A program made the translations under genes and the position numbers. Below are positions 51,220 to 61,870 of a stretch of 64,000 nucleotides of DNA, in pieces. The first letter of the stretch is position 1. Every line of letters begins with the position of its first letter. This DNA is from Acidobacteriota bacterium (lineage in GTDB: Bacteria > Acidobacteriota > Terriglobia > Bryobacterales > Bryobacteraceae), in contig JAFDVS010000032.1 of NCBI GenBank assembly GCA_018268935.1, forward strand, positions 106,316 to 170,315, written 5' to 3'. The notes below the pieces were generated by a model. The model had not been told where the DNA came from, did not search any database, and saw only the letters and a program-made list of their open reading frames with translations.

Positions 51220-51813
51220 ATGTCCGACCGGCTTACGCTTTCCTGCTGGCTTCGCAATTTTGGGCCGCTTTCGATGATCCCGCAGTGGGAGAAATTGCTA
51301 GGGGTGTTTCCGTTTTCGAAGTTGTCGCAACGCTCTACCGTTTTGCGGGTGTATGCGGTGAATTTGAGTGAGCCTGTGATTTTTGAGCGAGCCTATGCGC
51401 CGCCGTTTGATCCAGCGGAGGCAGTGGCGATCTCGCGCGAGTTTCAACACGAGGATTGCGCCTATCAGTTGGAGTGCGCCTGGGATTTGATGGAGTTGGG
51501 TGAACAGGACTGGCAGATGGCTCCGGTGAATGTTTCTCTATGGTGCTTCGGGCCGGAGTTCGATAACGACACCACCGATCACGTGCGGGTGGAATTCGGG
51601 TTGGAAGATACGTTTCTTCCTTCGCCGGACGATGATGCGAGCATTCGTGCTTCGCATACGAACCTGCGGAGCCTGATGCGGCTGGTGGACCAAATCGGCG
51701 CGAAGCTGCCGGTGGAACGAAAACACCTGTGGTCTGAGTCCGGCGTGAACTTCGCCCAGAAGCTGCAGGCGGCGCTGGCCGGGGAAGGGCCGTCAGGCCT
51801 CGTTCTTCAGTAG
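51220..51813 (+). CDS. Hypothetical cytoplasmic protein
   Basis: 197 residues with no signal or membrane segment. It begins SDRLTLSCWLRNFGPLSMI and contains several aromatic-rich segments (VSLWCFGPEFDNDTTDHVRVEFGLED). Family not recognised; the size and acidity suit a small soluble protein. Its final 21 bp overlap the convergent response-regulator gene. It is 38 bp downstream of the enolase-superfamily gene and could be its distal co-transcribed partner. Confidence 0.6.
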   Translation: MSDRLTLSCWLRNFGPLSMIPQWEKLLGVFPFSKLSQRSTVLRVYAVNLSEPVIFERAYAPPFDPAEAVAISREFQHEDCAYQLECAWDLMELGEQDWQMAPVNVSLWCFGPEFDNDTTDHVRVEFGLEDTFLPSPDDDASIRASHTNLRSLMRLVDQIGAKLPVERKHLWSESGVNFAQKLQAALAGEGPSGLVLQ

Positions 51814-52164
51814 GTTCTCCACCGCGGTTCCAAGCATCTTCGGAAGGTACGGCTTCTGGAGAAAGGCTACTCTGTGGCCCGGAGGAATGGGCATTTGGTC
51901 GATGTCCATAAAACTGCCGCTGGAGACAAGGACGGGCAATTGCGGTTTTCTTTCCAGGACTCCGTGGAGCAGATCCATGCCGCTCATGTCGGGAAGCCAA
52001 TGATCCAGCACTGCCAGATCGAATCCGCCGGTGTCGGCATCGAGGACATCCAGGCCTTTCTGGGCGCGATCGCAACACGTCACCTCATGGCCTCGGCGGG
52101 CCAGATAGGTTTCGAGCAACTTCAACAAGGCGCTCTCATCGTCAACGACAAGAATGCGTGCCAT
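51793..52164 (-). CDS. Single-domain response regulator
   Basis: 123 residues: a receiver domain and nothing else. The acidic pocket is Asp8-Asp9, the phosphoacceptor is Asp54 in AVLDHWLPDMSG, Ser81/82 sits at the switch Thr/Ser position, and Lys104 in FLQKPY is the conserved lysine. It should accept phosphate from an unlinked histidine kinase and signal by protein-protein contact. No kinase gene is adjacent. Overlaps the convergent hypothetical by 21 bp. Confidence 0.92.
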   Translation of the reverse strand: MARILVVDDESALLKLLETYLARRGHEVTCCDRAQKGLDVLDADTGGFDLAVLDHWLPDMSGMDLLHGVLERKPQLPVLVSSGSFMDIDQMPIPPGHRVAFLQKPYLPKMLGTAVENLLKNEA

Positions 52165-52268
52165 GGGGGTAAGCGAATAGCTTAGCGCAATCGGCGGCGC
52201 TCAGTTTACAAGCAGCGCAATGGATGCACGGCGTTGGCTTCGCGCCGAATGCTAGGCTAGAGAATTCT

Positions 52269-52715
52269 ATGGCGAATAAAGCAACCTACGACGACGTAAA
52301 CCTCATTCTCCGGCTGTACGAACTGCGGCGGGATGATAAGATGCGCGAAGCGCGGCAGTGGTTTGCTTCGATGTTCCGGCCCATTGCCACGTTGGAGGAG
52401 TTCAATAAAGTGTGCCCGCCCGGGTCGGGGCAGAACGCGAGCTTCCGCATGGTGACCAGCTACTGGGAGATGGTGTCCAGTTTCATTGTGAGCGGAGTGC
52501 TGAACGAGGAACTGTTCTTTCAAAGCGGCGGGGAACTGCTGCTGACGTGGATCAAGATCAAGGATCTGGTTCCGGCACTGCGTGGCGCGCGGCGCAACAA
52601 GCGCCTCTACCTCAATCTGGAAACGGCCGCCGGGAAGATGAAGGAGTACATGAACCGCGAATCGCCGGAAGCCTACGACACGTTTGTGGAAACTGTCCGG
52701 AACATGGCCCGCTGA
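52269..52715 (+). CDS. Conserved hypothetical protein
   Basis: 148 residues from the ATG at 52269, soluble and helix-rich, starting ANKATYDDVNLILRLYELRRDDKMREARQWF, a helical segment also seen as a domain in several acidobacterial hypotheticals. No catalytic motif visible. Its TGA stop overlaps the next ATG by one base (TGATG), so the two are translationally coupled. Confidence 0.65.
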   Translation: MANKATYDDVNLILRLYELRRDDKMREARQWFASMFRPIATLEEFNKVCPPGSGQNASFRMVTSYWEMVSSFIVSGVLNEELFFQSGGELLLTWIKIKDLVPALRGARRNKRLYLNLETAAGKMKEYMNRESPEAYDTFVETVRNMAR

Positions 52716-52975
52716 TGCGCCGGGAACCGGAGTTTTTTGAAGAGCAGGAACTCTCGCTGGTCTATATCGCCAAGAAGCTGAAGGAAGCGCTGGCGTTGGA
52801 GGAACTGCTGACGCGCGCCGAATTCGAGTATCTGGTGGAGCCGGATCGCTACCGCGGTGGAATCATCTTTCAGACCGAGCGAGTGGGGGCGTTTTTTTAC
52901 GTCACTCCGGCCGAGGAATCGCGTGTGCGGGAGTTTTTGAGCGCCAACGGTTACGCACCCTGGCAGCCGGCCTAG
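52715..52975 (+). CDS. Small hypothetical protein
   Basis: 86 residues from the ATG at 52715, directly coupled to the preceding gene. Charged helices dominate (EEQELSLVYIAKKLKEALALEELL) and a GAFFYVTPAEESRVREF segment near the end suggests a compact alpha/beta domain. No family recognised. It is 66 bp upstream of the NADP-IDH gene. Confidence 0.6.
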   Translation: MRREPEFFEEQELSLVYIAKKLKEALALEELLTRAEFEYLVEPDRYRGGIIFQTERVGAFFYVTPAEESRVREFLSANGYAPWQPA

Positions 52976-53041
52976 CGATTGCGCTGCGTGGTGGGTTTTC
53001 GGTACCTTGAAGGTTCCGCCCTCACGTATCGCAATCACTAC

Positions 53042-54466
53042 ATGTCTCATCGCGCAATTACTGTCGCCCGGGGCGATGGCATCGGCCCGGAAATCATGGA
53101 TGCGGCTCTGCACATCCTTACCGAGGCAGGCGCGCGGCTGGAGATTGAAGAGATCCGGATCGGGGAGAAGGTGTTTCTCAGCGGGCATCCGACAGGCGTG
53201 GAGCCGGATGCCTGGGAATCGATCCGGCGGACGCGAGTGTTTCTGAAGGCTCCGATCACGACGCCGCAGGGCGGGGGATTCAAGAGCCTCAACGTGACCA
53301 CGCGGAAGATGTTCGGGCTGTACGCGAACGTGCGGCCGTGCGTGGCGTATCACCCGTTCGTGGCCACGAAGCATCCGGGCATGGATGTCGTGATCGTGCG
53401 GGAAAACGAGGAAGATCTGTACGCGGGCATCGAGCACCGGCAGACCGATCAGGTGGTGCAATGCCTCAAGTTGATCAGCCGGGCCGGTTGCGAGCGCATC
53501 GTTCGCTATGCGTTTGAATACGCGCGGCGGAACAACCGGAAGAAGGTTACCTGCTTCACCAAAGACAACATCATGAAACTCACCGACGGCCTGTTTCACA
53601 AGGTCTTCGATGAGATCGCGCGGGAATATCCGGACCTCGCCGGTGAGCACTGGATTGTCGATATCGGGGCGGCGAAGCTGGCCGATACTCCGTGTGTGTT
53701 CGACGTGGTGGTGATGCCGAATCTGTACGGGGATATTCTGTCCGATGTGGCGGCGCAGATTGCGGGGTCAGTGGGATTGGCGGGTTCGGCGAACATCGGC
53801 GAGAAGTTCGCGATGTTTGAAGCGATTCATGGGTCGGCGCCCCGGCGCGCGGGGCAGAATGTTGCCAATCCATCGGGGCTGCTGCATGGGGCGATCATGA
53901 TGCTGGTGCACATCGGGCAGCCGGAGGTGGCATCGCTGGTTCACAATGCGTGGCTGAAGACGATGGAGGACGGGGTTCATACCTACGATGTCTTTGCGGC
54001 AGGGGTGAGCAAAGAGAAGGTGGGGACTCGGGAGTTCGCACGGGCGGTGGTGGAAAGGTTGGGGCAGTCGCCGGAGCAGTTACGGGCGGTGCAGTATTTT
54101 GCAGGGGCTTCGCAGTGGACTGCGGCTTCGAGTCCGGCGCCGAAAGCGAAGAAAGAATTGGCGGGAGTGGATGTGTTTCTCGATCACGTTGGCGATGAGC
54201 CGCGAGAGTTGGCACGGCGCCTGGAGGATTGCGCGACCGGACGACTGGTGCTGCACAACATTGCCGCACGCGGCGTGAAGGTGTATCCTGACGGGTTCCC
54301 GGAGGCCGTTACGGGAGATCATTGGCGCTGCCGCTTTGCCGGTCACGGAGTTGTTTCGCATCGCGATGTGATCGACCTGCTGAGCAGGCTGGAAGCGGCA
54401 GGTTTCGACTTTATCAAGACCGAGCATTTGTACAATTTTGACGGTCAGGCTGGATTCACTGCATAA
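53042..54466 (+). CDS. icd: NADP-dependent isocitrate dehydrogenase, long type
   Basis: 474 residues from the ATG at 53042; the frame is open 21 codons upstream. [13 protein letters not shown] is the nucleotide-binding start, SLNVTTRK at 82-89 the substrate loop, and [27 protein letters not shown] the conserved metal/dinucleotide region. A C-terminal ~130-residue extension after position ~345 matches the layout of the Thermus-type IDH, which is longer than E. coli Icd. The reaction is isocitrate to 2-oxoglutarate and CO2 in the TCA cycle. The next gene is purE, 4 bp away. Confidence 0.85.
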   Translation: MSHRAITVARGDGIGPEIMDAALHILTEAGARLEIEEIRIGEKVFLSGHPTGVEPDAWESIRRTRVFLKAPITTPQGGGFKSLNVTTRKMFGLYANVRPCVAYHPFVATKHPGMDVVIVRENEEDLYAGIEHRQTDQVVQCLKLISRAGCERIVRYAFEYARRNNRKKVTCFTKDNIMKLTDGLFHKVFDEIAREYPDLAGEHWIVDIGAAKLADTPCVFDVVVMPNLYGDILSDVAAQIAGSVGLAGSANIGEKFAMFEAIHGSAPRRAGQNVANPSGLLHGAIMMLVHIGQPEVASLVHNAWLKTMEDGVHTYDVFAAGVSKEKVGTREFARAVVERLGQSPEQLRAVQYFAGASQWTAASSPAPKAKKELAGVDVFLDHVGDEPRELARRLEDCATGRLVLHNIAARGVKVYPDGFPEAVTGDHWRCRFAGHGVVSHRDVIDLLSRLEAAGFDFIKTEHLYNFDGQAGFTA

Positions 54467-54470
54467 CGAT

Positions 54471-54962
54471 ATGAATGAAGCAAAGCCCCTGGTGGGCGTG
54501 ATTATGGGCAGCAAGTCGGATTGGGAGACGATGCGGCATGCGGCGGAGATGCTGGAGCGGTTTGGCGTGGCGCATGAATGCCGCGTGGTATCGGCGCATC
54601 GCACGCCGGACTGGCTGGCGGAGTATGCGAAGACCGCCGAGGGCCGCGGGCTGGAAGTGATCATCGCGGGCGCGGGCGGCGCGGCGCATTTGCCGGGCAT
54701 GGTGGCGGCGCATAGCGTGTTGCCGGTGCTCGGCGTGCCGGTGGAAAGCCACGCATTGAAAGGGATGGACTCGCTGTTGTCGATTGTGCAGATGCCGGGT
54801 GGGATACCTGTGGGGACGCTGGCGATCGGGAAGGCTGGAGCGACGAATGCGGCGCTGCTGGCAGTGGCGATTCTCGCGAACCAGCGGCCGGATTTACGGG
54901 AGCGGTTACACGCCTTTCGCCGTGAGCAGACGGACAAAGTCAGAGCGGACGTTCTGCCATGA
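54471..54962 (+). CDS. purE: 5-(carboxyamino)imidazole ribonucleotide mutase (PurE)
   Basis: 163 residues from the ATG at 54471. GSKSDW at 13-18, SAHRTPDWL at 41-49 and [16 protein letters not shown] at 66-81 are the PurE active-site motifs, with His43 the catalytic base. It interconverts N5-CAIR and CAIR in purine synthesis. The adjacent purK supplies N5-CAIR, so this is the class I (bacterial) enzyme rather than the AIR carboxylase type. 4-bp overlap with purK. Confidence 0.95.
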   Translation: MNEAKPLVGVIMGSKSDWETMRHAAEMLERFGVAHECRVVSAHRTPDWLAEYAKTAEGRGLEVIIAGAGGAAHLPGMVAAHSVLPVLGVPVESHALKGMDSLLSIVQMPGGIPVGTLAIGKAGATNAALLAVAILANQRPDLRERLHAFRREQTDKVRADVLP

Positions 54963-56092
54963 AGCCGATTCTGCCGGGGGCGGCGATTGGGGTGCTGGGA
55001 AGCGGGCAATTGGGCCGGATGTTTGCGATTGCGGCGCGGCGGATGGGTTACCGGGTGCATACATTGTCTCCGGATTCGGATACGCCCACAGGGCAGGTGA
55101 GTGATCTGGAGATTGCCGCGTCGTATGAGGATCTGGACGCGGTTCGGCGTTTTGCGCGTGGTGTTTCGGCGGTGACATTTGAGTTCGAAAATGTTCCGGC
55201 TGCGACGGCTGCAGCGGCGGCGGAGTTTGCTCCGGTGCGCCCCGCGGGATCGGTGTTGCACACCACACAGCAGCGGATTCGCGAGAAGACGTTCCTCGAA
55301 TCGCATGGCCTTCCGGTGGCGCCATTTCGCATTGTGCGCGATGCCGCGGCGTTGGAGACGGCGGTGGCGGAGTTGGGGTGTCCTTGTATTTTGAAGACCG
55401 CTGACTTCGGCTATGACGGGAAGGGGCAGGTGCGAATTGAGGCTGCGGTCGACGCGGCGACGGCGTGGGAGAAGATCGGCCGGCGTGATGCGGTGCTGGA
55501 GGGCTTCATCTCGTTTGCGAAGGAAGTGTCGGTGGTGGCGGCACGTTCAGTGACGGGGGAGTATGCGGATTTCGGTGTGGTGGAGAACATGCACCGGAAT
55601 CATATTTTGGATTTGACGGTGGCTCCAGCGGCGGTGTCGGTGCGGGTGCAGGAGCGTGCGCGGGAGATTTCGCGGGCGGTGCTGGAGGCGTTGGATGTGG
55701 TGGGTGTGCTGTGCGTGGAGTTGTTTGTGACGCACGGCGATGAGTTGATCATTAATGAACTGGCGCCGCGCCCCCATAATTCGGGGCATTTTACGTTCGA
55801 TGCTTGCGTGACCAGCCAGTTCGAGCAGCAATTACGGGCGGTGTGTGGATTGCCGTTGGGGTCGACCGCGCAACTGTGTGCGTCGGCGATGGCGAATTTA
55901 TTGGGAGATGAGTGGGCGGGAGGGGAACCGGATTGGGCCGCAGTGGCGGCGTTTCCGTCCGTGAAGATTCACATGTACGGGAAAATGGAAGCGCGGCGGG
56001 GGCGGAAAATGGGGCATTTGACGGCGCTTGCGGGGACGCCGGAAGAGGCGGCGCGGATGGTGATGGAGGCGAGACGGGTTTTGCGGAGGTAA
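54959..56092 (+). CDS. purK: 5-(carboxyamino)imidazole ribonucleotide synthase (PurK)
   Basis: 377 residues overlapping purE by 4 bp (ATGA). The ATP-grasp enzyme is recognisable by [20 protein letters not shown] at the N-terminus, the FEFENVPA segment, [14 protein letters not shown] and [17 protein letters not shown]. It makes N5-CAIR from AIR, bicarbonate and ATP for PurE. Length and order are normal, and the pair forms a coupled purine module. A PIN toxin gene follows convergently after 4 bp. Confidence 0.95.
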   Translation: MKPILPGAAIGVLGSGQLGRMFAIAARRMGYRVHTLSPDSDTPTGQVSDLEIAASYEDLDAVRRFARGVSAVTFEFENVPAATAAAAAEFAPVRPAGSVLHTTQQRIREKTFLESHGLPVAPFRIVRDAAALETAVAELGCPCILKTADFGYDGKGQVRIEAAVDAATAWEKIGRRDAVLEGFISFAKEVSVVAARSVTGEYADFGVVENMHRNHILDLTVAPAAVSVRVQERAREISRAVLEALDVVGVLCVELFVTHGDELIINELAPRPHNSGHFTFDACVTSQFEQQLRAVCGLPLGSTAQLCASAMANLLGDEWAGGEPDWAAVAAFPSVKIHMYGKMEARRGRKMGHLTALAGTPEEAARMVMEARRVLRR

Positions 56093-56096
56093 GGAG

Positions 56097-56510
56097 TCAG
56101 AGGAACGGGTTCTGTGCGTACACGTTGCCGTACCGCTGGCCGGAGTTCAGTTCTTCCGTATACAGAGTGGTTGCTCCTGAGGCTTCGGCGGCTGCGATGA
56201 CGGCGGCGTCCCAGTAGGAGACCTTGTACCGGACAGACAACAGCGCCGCGGTTTTCACCAAGCCGGAGTCGAGTGAAACACAGGGAAACTGTTCCAGAGC
56301 CTCGATCCATTCCAATGCTTTCGCCGGCGTCAACGGGACTGCTATCTTGCGGACGACGGTGACGTAGAACTCCTGCAGTATTTGGGCGGAAAGACCGAAG
56401 TTTTCCGACTCCATCAACTGCAGCGCCCTGCGGCGCTTTTCTTCCGCGTGTCCATGCCCTGCGGCAGCGTAAACAAGGATGTTGGTGTCGAGAAAGGATT
56501 CAACGTTCAT
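56097..56510 (-). CDS. vapC: PIN-domain toxin (VapC-like)
   Basis: 137 residues. ESFLDTNILVYA carries the first PIN-domain Asp (Asp8), QILQEFYVTVVRK the Glu, and VSYWDAAVIAAAEASGATTLYTEELN the later acidic residues, completing the metal site of a PIN ribonuclease. In type II systems VapC cleaves tRNA or rRNA when released from its antitoxin. It overlaps the upstream antitoxin gene by 11 bp. Confidence 0.9.
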   Translation of the reverse strand: MNVESFLDTNILVYAAAGHGHAEEKRRRALQLMESENFGLSAQILQEFYVTVVRKIAVPLTPAKALEWIEALEQFPCVSLDSGLVKTAALLSVRYKVSYWDAAVIAAAEASGATTLYTEELNSGQRYGNVYAQNPFL

Positions 56511-56730
56511 GGAGATCGTCTCGTGTCCAGCGTGCGTCGCCGATGCGGGCTTGGGATTTGTTGCTCAACTGCAGAATTTTGCGTCTGGCGGTTCGAGCGT
56601 TTTCGGATTGTGAGGCGAGCCGCGTGAGGTACTCCCGAACAAGTGCGTTCACAGTGGAGTCGTGCTCAACGGCGTAGCGGCGGGCCCCGGCCAGGACCGC
56701 CTCATCGACGCTCAATGTGATGTTCTTCAT
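56500..56730 (-). CDS. vapB: Ribbon-helix-helix antitoxin (VapB-like)
   Basis: 76 residues from the ATG at 56730; a GTG two codons upstream lies inside the operator palindrome and is less likely. MKNITLSVDEAVLAGARRYAVEHDSTVNALVREYL is the RHH DNA-binding domain with its beta-strand and two helices (broken here for length at TLSVDEAV and STVNALVREYL). The C-terminal part would cap the PIN active site. Overlaps vapC by 11 bp, so the two are coupled. Confidence 0.9.
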   Translation of the reverse strand: MKNITLSVDEAVLAGARRYAVEHDSTVNALVREYLTRLASQSENARTARRKILQLSNKSQARIGDARWTRDDLHER

Positions 56731-56733
56731 TTC

Positions 56734-56754
56734 CACAGTCTATGTGCGACTGTG
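56734..56754 (-). promoter_or_regulatory. vapBC operator overlapping the -10 region
   Basis: CACAGTC (56734-56740), spacer 7 bp, GACTGTG (56748-56754). On the minus strand a TTGACA -35 (56766-56761) is followed at 17-bp spacing by ATAGAC (56743-56738) inside the palindrome. The start of transcription would fall near 56731, almost on the vapB ATG (56730), so the transcript may be leaderless. Repressor binding here would block the promoter. Confidence 0.6.
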
Positions 56755-56769
56755 TGACGTTGTCAACGA

Positions 56770-57468
56770 TCAGGAACTCTTCCAGGCGCTGTCCCAGAAG
56801 TCGTGCTCGAACTGAGCGGATTGCGTGAAGAGCTTGCGGCAGCGGGCGCGTTCGGGTGGTTTGGCGTTGACCACGGCTTCGTCGAGGATAGCGATGACTT
56901 TGCGCACGGTGATGCCATATTCTTCGCCGGCATACTGGTCGATCCAGCGTTGGTAATCCTTGTTCGTTGAGCCGTGCTGCTTGAGCTGTTTGCCCACTTC
57001 CCAGTAAATCCAGTAGCAGGGGAGCATCGCGGCCAGGCCGGCGGCGAATGTCTCTTTACTGCAGGCGTTCAACAGATGCACCGTATAGGCACGGTTGACG
57101 GGAGACATTCGGGCCGGGGTGTCCGGGTTGACGCCGTAGCTTGCCAGGATCTGAGAATGCATCTGCTTCTCGGTGGCAACGGCTTCCGTGGCGTCGCTAG
57201 TGAATTGGTCTTTCCATTCCGGACGCGGGGCGTGGGCGGCGAGATCGAGCAGGGCTTTGGAGAAGGCGCCCAGGTAGAGGGCGTCCTGAACCAGATAGTG
57301 CTGGAATTTAGAGCGGGGCAGGGAGCCATCCCGCAGCCCTTGGAGGAACGGATGGCGGAGCGTCTTGGCGTAGATGCCGGCGATTGCTTGCCACAGTTCG
57401 TCGGAGAATTTCGAGGGTGTGGCGGCGCGTGCCGCGAGCGGGAAAGCGAGAAAGGAGCGTCGATTCAT
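56770..57468 (-). CDS. tenA: TenA family aminopyrimidine aminohydrolase (thiaminase II) with Tat-like signal
   Basis: 232 residues from the ATG at 57468. The N-terminus NRRSFLAFPLAARAA resembles an export signal; TenA enzymes are normally cytoplasmic and start within a few residues of the FSDELWQA motif seen at ~21. FLQGLRDGSLP, YLVQDALYLGAF and the active-site MLPCYWIYWEVG with Cys150 are conserved, together with a late GEEYG. The enzyme hydrolyses aminopyrimidine thiamine fragments for salvage. Whether it is truly exported needs testing; the frame is open 28 codons further upstream. Confidence 0.85.
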   Translation of the reverse strand: MNRRSFLAFPLAARAATPSKFSDELWQAIAGIYAKTLRHPFLQGLRDGSLPRSKFQHYLVQDALYLGAFSKALLDLAAHAPRPEWKDQFTSDATEAVATEKQMHSQILASYGVNPDTPARMSPVNRAYTVHLLNACSKETFAAGLAAMLPCYWIYWEVGKQLKQHGSTNKDYQRWIDQYAGEEYGITVRKVIAILDEAVVNAKPPERARCRKLFTQSAQFEHDFWDSAWKSS

Positions 57469-57557
57469 CCTCAAGCCTAGAGTCTTTCGTTTAATACTTC
57501 TCAGAGCAACACCTGCCCCACCTAAATCCCACTTCGCCGTGGGCCGATACAACTATC

Positions 57558-58301
57558 ATGCGCTGGATTGCCGCTGGTCTGCTGGTGCTGTCTCTGCAGG
57601 CGCAGGACGGGCAGCGGCAGGAGCGTCCGGGGTGGCCGTGCGTTGCGGGACGGGCGGTAGATCCGACGTATCTCGACCTGAGCGAGAGCACGGGCGGACA
57701 ACTGTTCCTGTTCCAAAAAGGTGAGATGGAGCACTCCTCGGTCGTGATGATGGCGCCCTACTCGCATCCCGTGACTCTGTTTCGTGCCGTTGGGCAGCTC
57801 AGCGGAGAAAAGACGTTCGAGTTTCCCGTGGATTCGAGTGTGGAATCGATGCTGATCCTGGCGTCGGTGCAGTGCCGCAAGGCGGTGGCGGTGTTTGATC
57901 CGGCGGGTCCTGAAGTGCCGGGAGCGAAGGCATCGCGCCATGTGGATTTGCAGGCAGGGCGGATCGTGCAGATCGACAAGCCGAGCTTCGGGCCGTGGCG
58001 ATTGCGAATATCGGGGAACGGGTTGTTTGTGTTCAGCGTGCTGGTGAAATCGAAGATCACGCTGCAGGTTTCCGATGAAGAGGATCAGTTTCGTGTGCGC
58101 ACTTCGGGCTTCAAGGGGAGTGTGACGGCTTATGAATTTGATCCGGCGGGGGAGCGGACGGATGGGGCTACGCGTTACCGGATTGCGGTGGAAGGTGTGG
58201 ATGAACTTGGGATGAAGGTGCTGCGCACGAATCCGGTGCTGTTTAAAGCGAAAAAGCGTCTCCAACTACAAGCGACCAACCGGGCAATCGTGGCGTGGTG
58301 A
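57558..58301 (+). CDS. Exported hypothetical protein
   Basis: 247 residues with signal peptide MRWIAAGLLVLSLQAQ. The mature part begins DGQRQERPGWPCVAG and has GQLFLFQKGEMEHSSVVMMAP, two beta-sandwich-like regions with DKPSFGPWRLRISGNGLFVFSV; it resembles the C-terminal adhesive domains found in some von Willebrand/hemicentin-like proteins but no family is certain. The 3' end overlaps the Uma2 pseudogene by 59 bp. Confidence 0.65.
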   Translation: MRWIAAGLLVLSLQAQDGQRQERPGWPCVAGRAVDPTYLDLSESTGGQLFLFQKGEMEHSSVVMMAPYSHPVTLFRAVGQLSGEKTFEFPVDSSVESMLILASVQCRKAVAVFDPAGPEVPGAKASRHVDLQAGRIVQIDKPSFGPWRLRISGNGLFVFSVLVKSKITLQVSDEEDQFRVRTSGFKGSVTAYEFDPAGERTDGATRYRIAVEGVDELGMKVLRTNPVLFKAKKRLQLQATNRAIVAW

Positions 58302-58546
58302 GCGTGTCGTTCTGCTCCAGGCGCAGGATGGATTCGGCGGTGTGATTCCGTATTGTTCAGGACTTTTCCGATGTTTCGGGTTTGCATGTACCTCATGAGG
58401 AGGTAGATCAAGGCGACTTGGATCTTGTTATGTAGGGCGGTAGCGGAGGACACTTCAACGATAACCCCATCGATCAGTTCCGTGCGCCTGCCATCCGCAA
58501 CGGGAAGGGCGTCGAACTGAGCGGCGGTCATTGATTGTCTTTCCAC
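58243..58546 (-). pseudogene. Uma2-family endonuclease remnant with internal deletion and frameshift
   Basis: The first ~60 codons from 58546 (or 58531) encode a good Uma2 N-terminus (MTAAQFDALPVADGRRTELIDGVIVE). The same frame then becomes non-sense after IGKV (~58366), while the frame shifted by one encodes a typical Uma2 C-terminus (ESILRLEQNDTLTTPRLPGW ... VGDAFSL) ending in TAA at 58243-58245. Intact Uma2 proteins are about 190 residues, so roughly the middle 100, including the catalytic acidic residues, are missing. It follows iscX and overlaps a convergent exported-protein gene. Confidence 0.8.
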
Positions 58547-58739
58547 TCTTCGTACCAGGCCATTTGAATCGCTTCGAGCTTGGCCTCATTCGACTTCGCC
58601 GGATCGTCGGCGAACCCGTCCAACTCAGTGACCCACTTGTGGAGATCGGTGAAGCGCACTTGCAGCGGGTCCTGGTCCGGGAATTTCTCGTACAATTCGA
58701 TGCCGATGTCTTCAGCTTGGGTCCAGGTGAGCTTTCCCA

Positions 58740-58740
<1 letters not shown>
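58528..58740 (-). CDS. iscX: IscX, small Fe-S assembly modulator
   Basis: 70 residues, typical length. KLTWTQAEDIGIELYEKFPD, DPLQVRFTDLHKWV and DDPAKSNEAKLEAIQMAWYEEW cover the whole IscX fold. IscX binds IscS and iron and acts as a brake or iron donor in cluster assembly. It is the last gene of the isc operon, its start sharing one base with the hscA stop. Immediately downstream is the broken Uma2 gene. Confidence 0.95.
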
Positions 58741-60586
<1,846 letters not shown>

Positions 60587-60590
<4 letters not shown>

Positions 60591-61114
60591 GCCAATTCCT
60601 TTTCCACTTCCGTTACAAGGTTGCGGATGTAGCGGCGGCGATTGAGGACTCCGCGGATCTGCTGGAGCACGGCGCGGTCTTGCGATTGATCGTAGCGCTG
60701 GCCAAGGCCGGTCAATTCCTCATCCGCCGCGGCACGCATATTGATGAACTTCTGGTGTGCTTCGGCTAACGAGGCTCGGGCGTCTTCATCGCCATGCCGC
60801 AATTCTTCCAACGCCATGTTGAGCTCAAAGACTTCTTCCAGCAATTCCGGAGGCACATCTTTGGAGCGCTGCTCGCCGACGTCAAAGCCTTCCTGTTTCA
60901 GCACGTATTCGGCTCGCTGCACGGGATCGCGCAGCACCCGATAGCCGTCGTTGAGAATCGCGGAAGCTTCCTCGGCCTTGAGCCGCTCCTCCTCCGGTTT
61001 TCGTGCGAAGCGGTCGGGATGATACTCGCGGCTCAGCTCATAGAAGCGCTTCTGCAACTGGCTTGCATCCAGTGTGAGCTTCCGCTCCAGACCGAAGAAG
61101 GAGAAATAGTCCAT
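60587..61114 (-). CDS. hscB: HscB, J-domain co-chaperone
   Basis: 175 residues. [10 protein letters not shown] and [21 protein letters not shown] give the J-domain with HPD at 32-34; the C-terminal three-helix bundle (~95-170) is the IscU-binding part. It delivers IscU to HscA and stimulates its ATPase. Starts directly after iscA (no gap) and overlaps hscA by 4 bp. Confidence 0.95.
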
Positions 61115-61444
61115 TTAGGCCGAAAACGAGGTTCCGCAGCCGCAACTGCGTTTGGCGTGCGGATTTTCAAAGACGAAGCCGGATTGGATGAGGGAATCCT
61201 TCCAATCGAGAGTCATGCCGTCAAGGAACACCAGGCTCTTGGGATCGACGTAGATCTGCACTCCGTCGTAATCATAGACGTTGTCCGTAGGGCGGGGCTT
61301 GCGGTCAAAGCGAAACTGATAGCTGAGTCCGGAGCATCCGCCACCGAGAACACCCAGGCGCAGCCCACCTTCGCTCACGCCTTCGCGCTGGAAGGCGGCC
61401 CGAATCTTCTCTACGGCCTTCGGCGTCACCTGGATCATATTCAT
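61115..61444 (-). CDS. iscA: IscA, A-type Fe-S carrier
   Basis: 109 residues. The three conserved cysteines are Cys37 in LGGGCSGL and Cys101/Cys103 in CGCG, the ligand set of A-type carriers. The fold strands IQVTPKAVEKIRAAF and GVQIYVDPKSLVFLDGM are clear. It receives or holds a cluster before transfer to apo-targets. Four-base overlap with iscU on its upstream side and direct abutment with hscB. Confidence 0.95.
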   Translation of the reverse strand: MNMIQVTPKAVEKIRAAFQREGVSEGGLRLGVLGGGCSGLSYQFRFDRKPRPTDNVYDYDGVQIYVDPKSLVFLDGMTLDWKDSLIQSGFVFENPHAKRSCGCGTSFSA

Positions 61445-61848
61445 TGGGCGACGGCCGCCTGTTCCTTTGCCGTCTTGTCCTTATAGTTGGTGATTGCGGC
61501 TTTGATGGCGTCCTCAGCGAGCACGGAGCAGTGAATCTTCACCGGCGGCAGCGCCAGTTCATTCACGATTTCCGTGTTCTTGATGGCGAGGGCTTCATCG
61601 ACGGTCTTGCCCTTGAGCATTTCCGTGGCCAGTGAAGAGGAAGCGATGGCGCTGCCACAGCCGAAGGTTTTGAACTTCGCGTCCTCAATAATGCCGGTGG
61701 TGGGGTTCACTTTGACCTGCAGTTTCATGACGTCGCCGCATTCCGGCGCGCCCACCATACCAGTGCCGACGTTCGGATCATTCTTGTCCATTGATCCGAC
61801 GTTTCTTGGGTTGTTGTAGTGATCCAGAACTTTATCCGAATAAGCCAT
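61441..61848 (-). CDS. iscU: IscU, Fe-S cluster scaffold
   Basis: 135 residues from the ATG at 61848; open frame upstream is antisense to the iscS start and has no domain. MAYSDKVLDHYNNPRNVG is the typical start. Cluster ligands Cys37 (with Asp39), Cys64 and Cys107 are present, and LPPVK at 100-104 is the HscA recognition motif. It assembles [2Fe-2S]/[4Fe-4S] with sulfur from IscS. It overlaps iscA by 4 bp; a 22-bp gap separates it from iscS upstream. Confidence 0.95.
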   Translation of the reverse strand: MAYSDKVLDHYNNPRNVGSMDKNDPNVGTGMVGAPECGDVMKLQVKVNPTTGIIEDAKFKTFGCGSAIASSSLATEMLKGKTVDEALAIKNTEIVNELALPPVKIHCSVLAEDAIKAAITNYKDKTAKEQAAVAQ

Positions 61849-61870
61849 GACGGGTTCCTTCCTGAATTCC

